This document shows positions 57,101 through 64,000 of a stretch of DNA of 64,000 bases, piece by piece. Numbering within the stretch: position 1 is the first letter of the stretch; every line of letters begins with the position of its first letter. The notes under the pieces are model-generated. The model had not been told where the DNA came from and did no database searches. It saw nothing but the letters and a program-made list of their open reading frames with translations. Source of the DNA: Agathobaculum hominis (GTDB taxonomy: Bacteria; Bacillota; Clostridia; Oscillospirales; Butyricicoccaceae). Both the position numbers and the translations under genes were made by a program. The stretch is from NCBI RefSeq assembly GCF_014288055.1, contig NZ_JACOPK010000006.1, positions 1-64,000 on the forward strand. Reading direction: 5' to 3'.

Positions 57101-57744
57101 CGAGCAAGCTGACTGCGACCGGCATCGGCCGCGGCTACCGCGCGGATGAGGCCGCCGAGGAGACCGCGCCGCCGCGCCGTGAGGTCAGGCTGCGCGCGCC
57201 GCTGTTCGACCCGGCGGAGAGACGGCTCTCCCCGGCGGAGGCCGGCACCGCGCATCATCTGTTCATGCAGTTCTGCGACTTCAGCGAGGCGGAAAAGCCG
57301 GGCGGCGTCGAGCGGGAGCTTGCGCGGCTCGCCGCGCGCGGCATCCTGTCGGAAAAACAGGCGGCGGCGGTGAAGATCCCGCGTATCGAGGCGTTTTTCG
57401 CCTCGGAGCTGTACTGCGGACTGATGAAGAACGCAAAGGTCCGCCGTGAGTTCAAGTTTTCCGTTCTCGTCCCGGCATCGCGCTATTTCCCGGCAGCGGA
57501 GAGCGAGCCGGAGGAGAACGTGCTTTTGCAGGGCGTCATCGACTGTCTCATCGAGACGGAGGACGGCTACGTCATCCTCGACTTCAAGACCGACCGCGTG
57601 AGTGAAAGAACGCTGCCCGAGCGCGCGGAAAGCTACCGCGCGCAGCTCGACGCCTATGCCGCAGCCGTTCGCGAGATCTGCGGCGGAACGGTTCAGGGGA
57701 GCATCCTCTATTTCTTCCAGACTGGCACGGTCTGGGAAATGTGA
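54190..57744 (+). CDS. addA: AddA, helicase-nuclease subunit A
   Basis: A 1184-residue UvrD-like helicase plus nuclease. Walker A SAAAGSGKTAVL, helicase motifs Ia LLLVTFTRAAAAEM and II VDEYQDTN, then VGDVKQSIYGFR, SIHKSKGLEFPV and VAMTRAKEKLIL. The C-terminal RecB nuclease motif is GVIDCLIETEDGYVILDFKTD. The start at 54190 follows GGGAGGTGACGG inside the addB end; a codon at 54151 in frame would overlap more and lacks a site. The stop region (57720-57750) is duplicated 236 bp downstream. Confidence 0.95.
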   Translation: MPEWTKEQKSAIEDRGGTLLVSAAAGSGKTAVLTERVLRRVTDPENPIDITELLLVTFTRAAAAEMRERIAAAIGAAVAQDPSSVRLRRQLFLVHRAKITTVHALCMSLAREQAAALGIAPDFRLMDENESKILRAEVLEEVLEAAYERADEKFLALSDLLTAGRDDRRLGEVILGTYDKIQAHPDPRAFLEDVRAGLYARGMDTPHGRVLMEQAKAAALHGMAFLETAIGEVTGVDIVEGAYLPALESDLAQAKALLDALMAHDWDRSVEASRNISFARLGSTRKFDDKEFLEGVKKLREEWKTVAKAIHDRWLTETAAEAEFDRGLTAPALFALIDTVNAFDDAFSAAKRSRNAADFNDLEHFAVRLLYDGGAPSALAKTLSAQYAEIAVDEYQDTNAVQDAIFRALSKNESNLFMVGDVKQSIYGFRLADPSIFLEKYRTFTDAEEAAEGAPRRIILGRNFRSRGAVLEACNYIFRAVMGETVGDLVYTDREALHLGAEYYPQAGDKRYRTEVLLADTAGGDEDAPEKTELEARLVAQRVRRLLDEGFPVTDKQTGELRPVTAGDIVILLRSPKGKARTYITALERVGVTATAEQRGGLLETNEVGTIVSLLNVIDNPRQDVDLIGVMLSPLFGFSEEELAEIRLTDRTAGFYDALLLARETMPKAESFVQKLDYLRAFACDQPVYRLLWEIYDRTGALGLYGALPGGAQRESNLLAFFERARAFEEQGFRGLYSFVNLLRGMRQNGEDFQTVGAEATGSAVRILSIHKSKGLEFPVTIVADCAKNFNESDLKEPVLIHQELGFGSKCRDVQRGVQYDTVERVAVAVRQRREMISEELRVLYVAMTRAKEKLILTGASGTLGSSLAKWAQLAGLDELPQYAMGTVRSPLAWLLTPLLRHPCTRALREAYDLAVPEHGTDNDAFEVKLYTPDMLPEPECEVEGFAEPERGELEVKPALRYPHECLIELPSKLTATGIGRGYRADEAAEETAPPRREVRLRAPLFDPAERRLSPAEAGTAHHLFMQFCDFSEAEKPGGVERELARLAARGILSEKQAAAVKIPRIEAFFASELYCGLMKNAKVRREFKFSVLVPASRYFPAAESEPEENVLLQGVIDCLIETEDGYVILDFKTDRVSERTLPERAESYRAQLDAYAAAVREICGGTVQGSILYFFQTGTVWEM

Positions 57745-57986
57745 GAGAAAACGTTCTGAGATATTGACACTGCCGCGCGGCAGCGTGCATGAAACAGCAA
57801 TCGCGAAGTGATTGCATCAAAACCGGGGGCGTGTACCTCGGTTTTGATACTTCTGGAGGGAGAAAGTTTCCGTATGGGAACTTTCGGACGACTCGTGTTC
57901 TGCGTTTGTCAGAACACAGCTTGTCGGCGAAACGCAAGTTTCGCGACAGGCTTTAGACCGGAACGGTCTGGAAAATGTGAGAGAAA
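57720..57986 (+). repeat. Dispersed repeat family 1, copy A, flanked by duplicated addA end
   Basis: 57774-57904 aligns without gaps to 59734-59864. The following 57887-57950 matches 46844-46908 in reverse. The unit is a string of hairpins: AAAACCG...CGGTTTT, GAAAGTTTCC...GGAACTTTC, GTTCTG...CAGAAC and GTCGGCGAAAC...GTTTCGCGAC. The last 31 bp of addA plus stop (57720-57750) recur at 57956-57986 with 3 mismatches, bracketing the unit. No gene is seen in 57745-58155. Confidence 0.85.
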
Positions 57987-58075
57987 AAAAGTTTCGCGGC
58001 AGGGCTGTCTCATATTTTGCGCGGTTTGCATAATCCTGCCGAGACAAAACTGTTAAAAATCTGTCACATGATTTC

Positions 58076-58104
58076 TTTACTTTGCAAGGCAAAGAGGATA
58101 TAAT
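58076..58104 (+). promoter_or_regulatory. Promoter of the IMP dehydrogenase gene
   Basis: TTTACT (58076-58081), 17-bp spacer, TATAAT (58099-58104), then an AT-rich leader to ATG 58156. Confidence 0.75.
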
Positions 58105-58155
58105 AAAAATAAGTATTCATATATAACCGGAACGGAGAAAAGGAGCTATAACGAC

Positions 58156-59661
58156 ATGGCGTATTATTTCAGTGAACCCTCTCATACCTTCAATGAATAT
58201 CTGCTGGTGCCGGGCTATTCCTCGGCGGAGTGCATGCCGGCGAATGTCAGCCTGCGCACCCCGATCGTAAAATTCAAAAAGGGTGAGCAGTCTGCACTCT
58301 ATGCCAACATCCCGATGGTGTCTGCGATCATGCAGGCGGTATCCGATGACCGCATGGCGATCGCGCTGGCGCAGGAGGGCGGCATTTCGTTCATCTTCGG
58401 CTCGCAGTCGATCGAGAGCGAAGCGGCCATGGTCGCGCGCGTCAAGAGCTACAAGGCAGGTTTTATCGTTTCCGACTCCAACGTAAAGCCGGAGACCACC
58501 CTCGCCGAGGTACTGGCGCTCAAGGAGCGCACCGGTCACTCCACCATGGCTGTCACCGACGACGGCACCGCGAACGGCAAGCTGCTCGGCATCGTCACGA
58601 GCCGCGACTACCGCGTTTCCCGCATGAGCCGCGACGTCAAGGTCGAGGAATTCATGACCCCGTTCGACAAGCTCATCACCGCTCCGGCTGACACCAGCCT
58701 CAAGGCGGCAAACGACATCATCTGGGACCACAAGCTCAACTCCCTGCCGCTCGTAGACGACAAGCAGCACCTCGTCTACATGGTATTCCGCAAGGACTAC
58801 GACAGCCACAAGGCAAACTCGCTCGAGCTGCTCGACCAGCACAAGCGCTATGTGGTCGGCGCAGGCATCAACACCCGCGACTACGCAGAGCGCGTTCCGG
58901 CTCTGGTCGAGGCAGGCGCGGACGTTCTGTGCATCGACTCCTCCGAGGGCTTCTCCGAGTGGCAGAGCCGCACCCTGTCATGGGTACGCGCGAAGTACGG
59001 CGACGACGTAAAGGTCGGCGCGGGCAACGTCGTTGACCGCGAGGGCTTCCGTTTCCTCGCTGAGGCAGGCGCGGATTTCATCAAGGTCGGCATCGGCGGC
59101 GGCTCCATCTGCATCACCCGTGAGCAGAAGGGCATCGGCCGCGGTCAGGCTACCGCGCTGATCGAGGTTGCGGCAGCACGCGACGAGTATTTCGAGGAGA
59201 CCGGCATCTACATCCCGATCTGCTCGGACGGCGGCATCGTTCATGACTACCACTGCACGCTCGCGCTCGCGATGGGTGCGGACTTCCTCATGCTCGGCCG
59301 TTACTTCTCCCGTTTCGATGAGTCGCCCACGAACAAGGTCAACATCAACGGCAGCTACATGAAGGAGTACTGGGGCGAGGGTTCTGCCCGTGCCCGCAAC
59401 TGGCAGCGCTACGACATGGGCGGCGACAAGAAGCTGTCCTTCGAGGAGGGCGTTGACTCCTACGTTCCGTATGCAGGCTCTCTGAAGGACAACCTCGGCC
59501 TGACGCTGAGCAAGGTCCGCTCGACCATGTGCAACTGCGGCTCGCTCTCCATTCCGGAGTTCCAGCAGAAGGCGAAGATCACGCTCGTTTCCGCTACCTC
59601 CATCGTCGAGGGCGGCGCGCACGACGTCGTTCTCAAGGAGACCGCTTCCACCAGCAAATAA
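58156..59661 (+). CDS. IMP dehydrogenase family protein
   Basis: A 501-residue enzyme of the IMPDH/GMP reductase family, converting IMP to XMP for guanine nucleotide synthesis. A CBS-pair (about residues 95-220: FIVSDSNVKPETTL, LLGIVTSRDYR, LPLVDDKQHLVYMV) is inserted in the TIM barrel. The active loop is GIGGGSICITREQKGIGRGQ with the catalytic Cys. Phosphate and K+ site residues follow (SDGGIVHDYH, LMLGRYFSRFDESP). The N-terminus (YYFSEPSHTFNEYLLVPGYS) differs from typical GuaB, so it belongs to a diverged subgroup; I leave the symbol blank. Confidence 0.9.
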   Translation: MAYYFSEPSHTFNEYLLVPGYSSAECMPANVSLRTPIVKFKKGEQSALYANIPMVSAIMQAVSDDRMAIALAQEGGISFIFGSQSIESEAAMVARVKSYKAGFIVSDSNVKPETTLAEVLALKERTGHSTMAVTDDGTANGKLLGIVTSRDYRVSRMSRDVKVEEFMTPFDKLITAPADTSLKAANDIIWDHKLNSLPLVDDKQHLVYMVFRKDYDSHKANSLELLDQHKRYVVGAGINTRDYAERVPALVEAGADVLCIDSSEGFSEWQSRTLSWVRAKYGDDVKVGAGNVVDREGFRFLAEAGADFIKVGIGGGSICITREQKGIGRGQATALIEVAAARDEYFEETGIYIPICSDGGIVHDYHCTLALAMGADFLMLGRYFSRFDESPTNKVNINGSYMKEYWGEGSARARNWQRYDMGGDKKLSFEEGVDSYVPYAGSLKDNLGLTLSKVRSTMCNCGSLSIPEFQQKAKITLVSATSIVEGGAHDVVLKETASTSK

Positions 59662-59733
59662 TTCGGGAACAGCGGCGTTTCTGAGCAGGAAAGCGGTCTG
59701 CTGAGACAGACCATTGTCACACAAAGAAATCAT

Positions 59734-59864
59734 CGCGCGGCAGCGCGCATTAAAAAGCGGTTGCTGTGCAAACGCATGAAAACCGGGGGCGTGTACCTCG
59801 GTTTTCATACTTTAAGAGGGAGAAAGTTTCCGCATGGGAACTTTCGGACGACTCGTGTTCTGCG
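59734..59864 (+). repeat. Dispersed repeat family 1, copy B
   Basis: 131 bp aligned without gaps to 57774-57904. The outer parts are nearly identical (AAAACCGGGGGCGTGTACCT; ACTTTCGGACGACTCGTGTT), while about 25 bp in the middle differ. It lies between the IMP dehydrogenase and ClC genes and supplies the apparent N-terminal extension MGTFGRL of the latter's reading frame. Confidence 0.85.
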
Positions 59865-59917
59865 CAGCCGGAACGCAGATTGTCGGAAAAAGAGAGAAAC
59901 AGAAAGGGACGAACGGC

Positions 59918-61198
59918 ATGTCGCACAGAAAGGCACTGCTTCGCCGTATCTACGGCGCATATTACCGCATCAGGCGCAATCTCGGCGCGTTTATCCGCTG
60001 GTGCATCTTCTCGATCATCATCGGCCTCGTGGCCGGCGCAGTCGGCGCGGCCTTCCATCACGCGCTCGGCTGGGCGACCGAAATGCGCACCGAACACGGG
60101 TGGACGCTGTATTTTCTGCCGCTCGCCGGTCTGTTCATCGCGTTCTGGTACAGCCGGATGGATATGCCGCTCGAGCGCGGCACGAATTTTATCCTCACCT
60201 CGGTGCGCAGGGACCATCCGGTGCGGCTGCGGCTCGCGCCGAGCATTTTTATCACCTCGGTGCTGACCCATCTGTGCGGCGGCTCGGCAGGCCGCGAGGG
60301 CGCGGCCATTCAGCTCGGCGGCGCGATCTCGGGCAATATCGGCCACCTCATGCATCTCGACGATAAGGATTCGCGCACGATCACCATGTGCGGCATGGCG
60401 GCAGGCTTTGCGGCGCTGTTCGGCACGCCGCTCGCGGCGAGCGTGTTCGCGATGGAGGTCGTGAGCGTGGGCGTGATGTATTACGCGGCGCTGCTGCCGT
60501 GCGTGCTCGCGTCGGTCATCGCGCAGCGGTTTTCGCTTTTTCTCGGCGGCGAGGCGACGGCGTTTTCCGTTTCCGGCATTCCGCAGGAGGCGGACGCGCT
60601 GCTGATCGCGAAGCTGCTGCTGTTCGGCGTGGCGTGCGCCGGTCTTGCGGCGTTCGTGTGCATCGTGTTCCATAACGTCGGCCATCTGTTCAAGAAGTGG
60701 TTCCCGAACCGCTATGTGTGCATCGCCGCCGGCGGCGCGGCCGTTGTGGTGCTGACGCTGCTGCTCGGCACGCGCGACTACAACGGCGCGGGCACGCAGG
60801 TCATCGAACGCGCGATGGCGGGCGAGGCCTCGTATGCAGCCTGCTTCATCAAGCTCGTCATGACCGCTGTCACGATCGGCGTCGGCTACAAGGGCGGCGA
60901 GATCGTGCCCGTGCTGTTCATCGGCTCGACGTTCGGCGCGGCCTACGGCGGCCTGTTCGGCCTCAGTGCATCGTTCGCCGCCGGTCTCGGCATGGTATCC
61001 GTGTTCTGCGGCGTGACGAATTCGCCGCTGACGTCGCTGCTGCTCGCTTATGAGCTGTTCGGCGGCGATAGCCTGGCGCTTTTCGCGCTGCCCGTCACGG
61101 TGGCGTACATGCTCAGCGGCTACTACGGCCTGTACAGCGAGCAGAAGATCCTGTACTCCAAGCTCAAGCCGCGCTTTATCGACAGAAAAACCAAGTAA
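59918..61198 (+). CDS. ClC-family chloride channel/transporter
   Basis: A 426-residue membrane protein with about ten helices. Family signatures: GGSAGREGAAIQLGG (GREG selectivity-filter region), the MCGMAAGFAALFGTPLAASVFAME segment, and GVGYKGGEIVPVLFIGSTFGA. ClC proteins move chloride or fluoride; there is no C-terminal CBS or TrkA domain. Start at ATG 59918 behind AGAAAGGGACG. The longer frame from 59834 only adds repeat DNA. Confidence 0.92.
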   Translation: MSHRKALLRRIYGAYYRIRRNLGAFIRWCIFSIIIGLVAGAVGAAFHHALGWATEMRTEHGWTLYFLPLAGLFIAFWYSRMDMPLERGTNFILTSVRRDHPVRLRLAPSIFITSVLTHLCGGSAGREGAAIQLGGAISGNIGHLMHLDDKDSRTITMCGMAAGFAALFGTPLAASVFAMEVVSVGVMYYAALLPCVLASVIAQRFSLFLGGEATAFSVSGIPQEADALLIAKLLLFGVACAGLAAFVCIVFHNVGHLFKKWFPNRYVCIAAGGAAVVVLTLLLGTRDYNGAGTQVIERAMAGEASYAACFIKLVMTAVTIGVGYKGGEIVPVLFIGSTFGAAYGGLFGLSASFAAGLGMVSVFCGVTNSPLTSLLLAYELFGGDSLALFALPVTVAYMLSGYYGLYSEQKILYSKLKPRFIDRKTK

Positions 61199-61240
61199 GC
61201 AGGGAAACGCGCTTCGCCTTCCCCGAAAGGAATAATCCCA

Positions 61241-61897
61241 ATGCAGAATATCAAAGGTGCGATTTTCGACATGGACGGCACGCTGCTCGACTCGATGCCG
61301 GTCTGGAAACGCCTGACGCAGAACTACCTCAAGCAGTTTGACCTGCATATCACAGATCAGGATTTTGCGGCGTGCGAGGGCTTTTCGCAGCCGCAGGTCG
61401 CGGATTACTTTCTCGCACGCCATCCCGAGCTGCCGCTGACGCGCGAGCAGATGCTGGACGGCATGGACGAGCTCATCACCTCGCGCTATGAGACCATCGC
61501 AAAGCCAAAGCCGGGCGTAATCGAGTTTCTTGAGCGGATGCGCAGGAAGGGCGTAAAAATGGCGATCGCGACGCTGACCGCGCGTCGACACGCGGAAAAG
61601 GCCCTCCTTGACCGCGGCATGATGCAGTATTTCTCGTTCATGCTTACGATCGAGGATGTGGGCGTACCCAAATACGAACCGGATATTTATCTGGAGGCCG
61701 CGCGCCGTCTCGGCCTTGCCCCGGCGGAGTGCATGGTGTTCGAGGACGCGCCCTATGCCGGCGTCACTGCGCACAGGGCAGGCTTTCAGCTGTGCGGCAT
61801 GGCGGAGGCGGCCTACGCCGACGGGGAAGCCGAGCTTCGAAGCGTCAGCGACATCTTTGTCGAGCGCTCGTTCGACGAGCTTGACGGAAAGCTGTAG
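61241..61897 (+). CDS. HAD-superfamily phosphatase (beta-phosphoglucomutase-like)
   Basis: A 218-residue HAD hydrolase, subfamily I with alpha-helical cap. Motif I FDMDGTLLDS (nucleophile Asp), motif II ATLTA, motif III Lys region KYEPDIYLEAARRLG, motif IV VFEDAPYAG. It is likely a sugar-phosphate phosphatase; specificity unknown. GAAAGGAAT precedes ATG. It lies 42 nt after the ClC gene. Confidence 0.92.
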   Translation: MQNIKGAIFDMDGTLLDSMPVWKRLTQNYLKQFDLHITDQDFAACEGFSQPQVADYFLARHPELPLTREQMLDGMDELITSRYETIAKPKPGVIEFLERMRRKGVKMAIATLTARRHAEKALLDRGMMQYFSFMLTIEDVGVPKYEPDIYLEAARRLGLAPAECMVFEDAPYAGVTAHRAGFQLCGMAEAAYADGEAELRSVSDIFVERSFDELDGKL

Positions 61898-62016
61898 GGA
61901 GCGGCGGAAGAATGCTGCGGTTTGGACAAAAACACGGTTTTGCAGAAATGCAGCGAAAACTCTTGCATTATGCAGGATAATGTCTTACACTATACATAAG
62001 AAGGGATAAATCACCG

Positions 62017-62053
62017 ACTGCGTCAGATACCGCATATCTGACGCGGTTTGTTT
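62017..62053 (+). terminator. Leader hairpin/terminator before the MATE gene
   Basis: CGTCAGATA pairs with TATCTGACG (extended by ACTG/CGGT) and is followed by TTGTTTGT. It lies between a possible promoter (TTGCAT 61973-61978) and the start at 62071, so it could be an attenuator. Confidence 0.6.
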
Positions 62054-62070
62054 GTCTAAGGAGGGTAAAT

Positions 62071-63459
62071 TTGGAACAGCAGAACAAAATGGGAACCGCG
62101 AAAATGGGGCCGCTGATCTTTTCGATGGCGCTGCCGGCGATGATCTCCATGATCATCAACGCGCTGTACAACATCGTCGACAGCATCTTTGTCGCGAAGT
62201 ACTCGCAGGATGCGCTTGCGGCGGTCTCGCTCGTCTATCCGCTCCAGATGCTGGTCGTTGCGATCGGCGTCGGCACAGGCGTGGGTGTAAACTCGCTCAT
62301 CGCGCGCCGTCTGGGCGAAAGAAGGCAGGAGGCGGCGGACTTGGCGGCGGAACACGGCGTGGCGCTGGCAGTCGTCGGCGGTATCGCGTTCTTCATCCTC
62401 GGTTGGGGATTGTCGGGTGTATTCGTCGGCGCATTCGGTGCGAGCGAGGCGGTTTCGACCTTTGCGATCCAGTATTCGCATATCGCGGTCGGCATGAGCA
62501 TTTTCGTGCTTATCTCCATGATGTGCGAGAAGATCCAGCAGTCGGGCGGCAACATGATCATCCCGATGTGTCAGGGTCTGGCCGGCGCGATCATCAACAT
62601 CATCCTCGACCCGCTGATGATCTTCGGCATCGGCCCGTTCCCGGAGCTGGGCATCCGCGGCGCGGCGCTCGCGACCGTCATCGGCCAGATCTTCGGCATG
62701 GCGCTCGGCCTTTGGGGCGTGTTCCGCCATCAGAAGGTGCTGAACGTCAATATGAAGGCGTTCAAATGGAACCGCGGCACGGTCGGAGACATCTACCGCG
62801 TCGGTCTGCCAGGCATCGTCATGCAGAGCGTGGTCTCGGTCATGACCGCCGGCATGAACGGCATTCTGATCGCGTTTTCGCAGACGGCGGTCAACGTCCT
62901 CGGCGTATATTTCAAGCTCCAGACCTTCGTATTCATGCCGGTGTTCGGCCTCAACCAGGGCGCGCTGCCGGTCATGGGCTATAACTACGGCGCACGCAAC
63001 CGCCGGCGTCTGATGGGCGCGTACCGGATCACGCTGACCGCAGCGGTCGTTATCATGGCGCTCGGTCTGGTGCTGTTCCAGCTGCTGCCCGAGCAGATGC
63101 TCATGCTGTTCGTGGACAGGACGGACGCGGCGGCCGCACAGGAGATGATCGAGGTCGGCGTTCCGGCGCTCAAGACTATCAGCCTGTCGTTCCTCGGCGC
63201 GGCCTTCGGCATCATCAACTCGACGCTGTTCCAGGCAACCGCGCGCGGCATGAACAGTCTGATCGTGTCGGTCTGCCGTCAGCTCGTCGTCATTCTTCCG
63301 GCGGCGTGGATACTGGGTCAGCAGTTCGGCCTGAATGCTGTCTGGTATGCGTTCCCGATCGCGGAGGTTGCGTCGTTCTTCATCTCGTATATCCTGCTCT
63401 GGCGCGAATACCGCACCGAACTTCGTTTTCTTGGAACTGAAAAGGAGAAAAAGGCATGA
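62071..63459 (+). CDS. MATE-family efflux transporter
   Basis: A 462-residue, 12-helix exporter of the MATE (NorM/DinF-like) family. Typical stretches are MALPAMISMIINALYNIVDSIFV, FGIGPFPELGIRGAALATVIGQ, and GLNQGALPVMGYNYGARN in the second half. Start codon is TTG 62071 behind AAGGAGGGT, five bases away; no nearby ATG has a comparable site. It overlaps luxS by 4 bp (ATGA), so the two are translationally coupled. Confidence 0.92.
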   Translation: MEQQNKMGTAKMGPLIFSMALPAMISMIINALYNIVDSIFVAKYSQDALAAVSLVYPLQMLVVAIGVGTGVGVNSLIARRLGERRQEAADLAAEHGVALAVVGGIAFFILGWGLSGVFVGAFGASEAVSTFAIQYSHIAVGMSIFVLISMMCEKIQQSGGNMIIPMCQGLAGAIINIILDPLMIFGIGPFPELGIRGAALATVIGQIFGMALGLWGVFRHQKVLNVNMKAFKWNRGTVGDIYRVGLPGIVMQSVVSVMTAGMNGILIAFSQTAVNVLGVYFKLQTFVFMPVFGLNQGALPVMGYNYGARNRRRLMGAYRITLTAAVVIMALGLVLFQLLPEQMLMLFVDRTDAAAAQEMIEVGVPALKTISLSFLGAAFGIINSTLFQATARGMNSLIVSVCRQLVVILPAAWILGQQFGLNAVWYAFPIAEVASFFISYILLWREYRTELRFLGTEKEKKA

Positions 63460-63914
63460 AAAGAATTGCAAGCTTTGAGGTAAATCACGACAAGCTGAAG
63501 CCGGGTATGTACACCTCGCGCATCGACGGCGACATCACCACTTATGACATCCGCATGGTCTATCCGAACGCGGGCACCTATATCGAGCCTGCCGCAGGCC
63601 ATACCTTTGAGCACCTGTTCGCGACCTATGCGCGCAACTCCCGTTTTGCGGACAGCATCATCTACTGCGGCCCGATGGGCTGCCAGACCGGCTTTTACTT
63701 CCTCGTGCGCGACATGAAGCCGTCCGACGCGATCGCGCTCGTGCAGGAGAGCATGGCGTTCATCGCGGCCTATGAAGGCGAGATCCCGGGCGCGAGCCGC
63801 ATCGAATGCGGCAACTATCTGCTGCATGACCTGGCAGGCGCAAAGAAGCTGGCGTCTTCCATGATCCCCGTGCTCGAGGGCTGGAAAGAAGAAAATTTAA
63901 TTTATGAAAAATAA
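63456..63914 (+). CDS. luxS: S-ribosylhomocysteine lyase
   Basis: A 152-residue LuxS. Metal ligands are HTFEH and the Cys of ECGNYLLHD; the catalytic Cys lies in YCGPMGCQTG. It splits S-ribosylhomocysteine to homocysteine and DPD, the AI-2 precursor, in methyl-cycle recycling. The AAGGAG within the MATE end serves as its ribosome binding site. Confidence 0.97.
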   Translation: MKRIASFEVNHDKLKPGMYTSRIDGDITTYDIRMVYPNAGTYIEPAAGHTFEHLFATYARNSRFADSIIYCGPMGCQTGFYFLVRDMKPSDAIALVQESMAFIAAYEGEIPGASRIECGNYLLHDLAGAKKLASSMIPVLEGWKEENLIYEK

Positions 63915-63917
63915 TGC

Positions 63918-63946
63918 TTGCATTTTATCTAAACCTGTGGTAAGAT
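63918..63946 (+). promoter_or_regulatory. Promoter of the next gene outside the window
   Basis: TTGCAT (63918-63923), 17-bp spacer, TAAGAT (63941-63946). GAAAGAGGTG near 63984-63993 would be a ribosome binding site for a start just past the window. Confidence 0.75.
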
Positions 63947-64000
63947 AATTTTACGACTGTTGGAGATATGTAAACATATCCGTGGAAAGAGGTGAAACAA

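Noticed and set aside
59834..59917. N-terminal extension of the ClC protein
   Set aside because: The codons come from dispersed repeat copy B; the ATG at 59918 has its own ribosome binding site.

Overview
This window is a high-GC Clostridia-type chromosome segment. The gene content (NifJ, AddAB, LuxS, AGCS symporter, SpoVT, SLH-domain wall proteins, lipoproteins, Gram-positive ribosome binding sites) suggests an Oscillospirales-like, probably gut-living anaerobe. The genus is not readable from the sequence and is inference only.

The central observation is that spoVT, a sporulation regulator gene, is cut in two by about 32.3 kb. The first 34 codons of SpoVT (GTG start at 37642, minus strand) sit at the right. 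The remaining codons (5237 down to 4785, minus strand) sit at the left, fused in frame to the 3' end of a large serine recombinase gene. Both halves end on the same 12-bp core CAGCGGGTCACC (5226-5237 and 37541-37552). Joining them across the core restores a 180-residue SpoVT, and the excised circle would give the recombinase its own 28-residue tail. This has the architecture of a skin-type intervening element (sigK in Bacillus, C. difficile), but in spoVT, which I do not know as a described target.

Layout. 1-4.8 kb: tRNA-Thr, an M20 amidohydrolase, a broken GNAT gene, an AGCS amino-acid symporter, a DUF3877-like gene and a DUF2726 gene. 4.8-37.6 kb: the spoVT-intervening element. It carries the recombinase, a small accessory protein, TraX-like and DegV proteins, a remnant of a second recombinase, a 1316-residue wall-anchored protein, two mirror-image solute-binding lipoprotein plus membrane LuxR regulator pairs, a long envelope operon (zinc ribbon, SLH protein, lipoproteins, SPFH and TM2 proteins, TPM protein), a sortase, and a sugar-binding protein/isomerase/LacI group. 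No phage structural or conjugation genes are visible in it.

37.7-64 kb: a DUF4870-type protein, a small AT-rich insertion inside a terminator, an SLH-M15 carboxypeptidase with upstream DnaA boxes, a Nudix/micropeptide/YifB operon, NifJ, an RHS-like secreted protein, an SLH protein, a large palindromic repeat, tRNA-Gly and tRNA-Phe, addBA, an IMP dehydrogenase, a ClC channel, an HAD phosphatase, a MATE exporter and luxS. At least three families of short dispersed, hairpin-forming repeats lie between genes, two of them also within the element.
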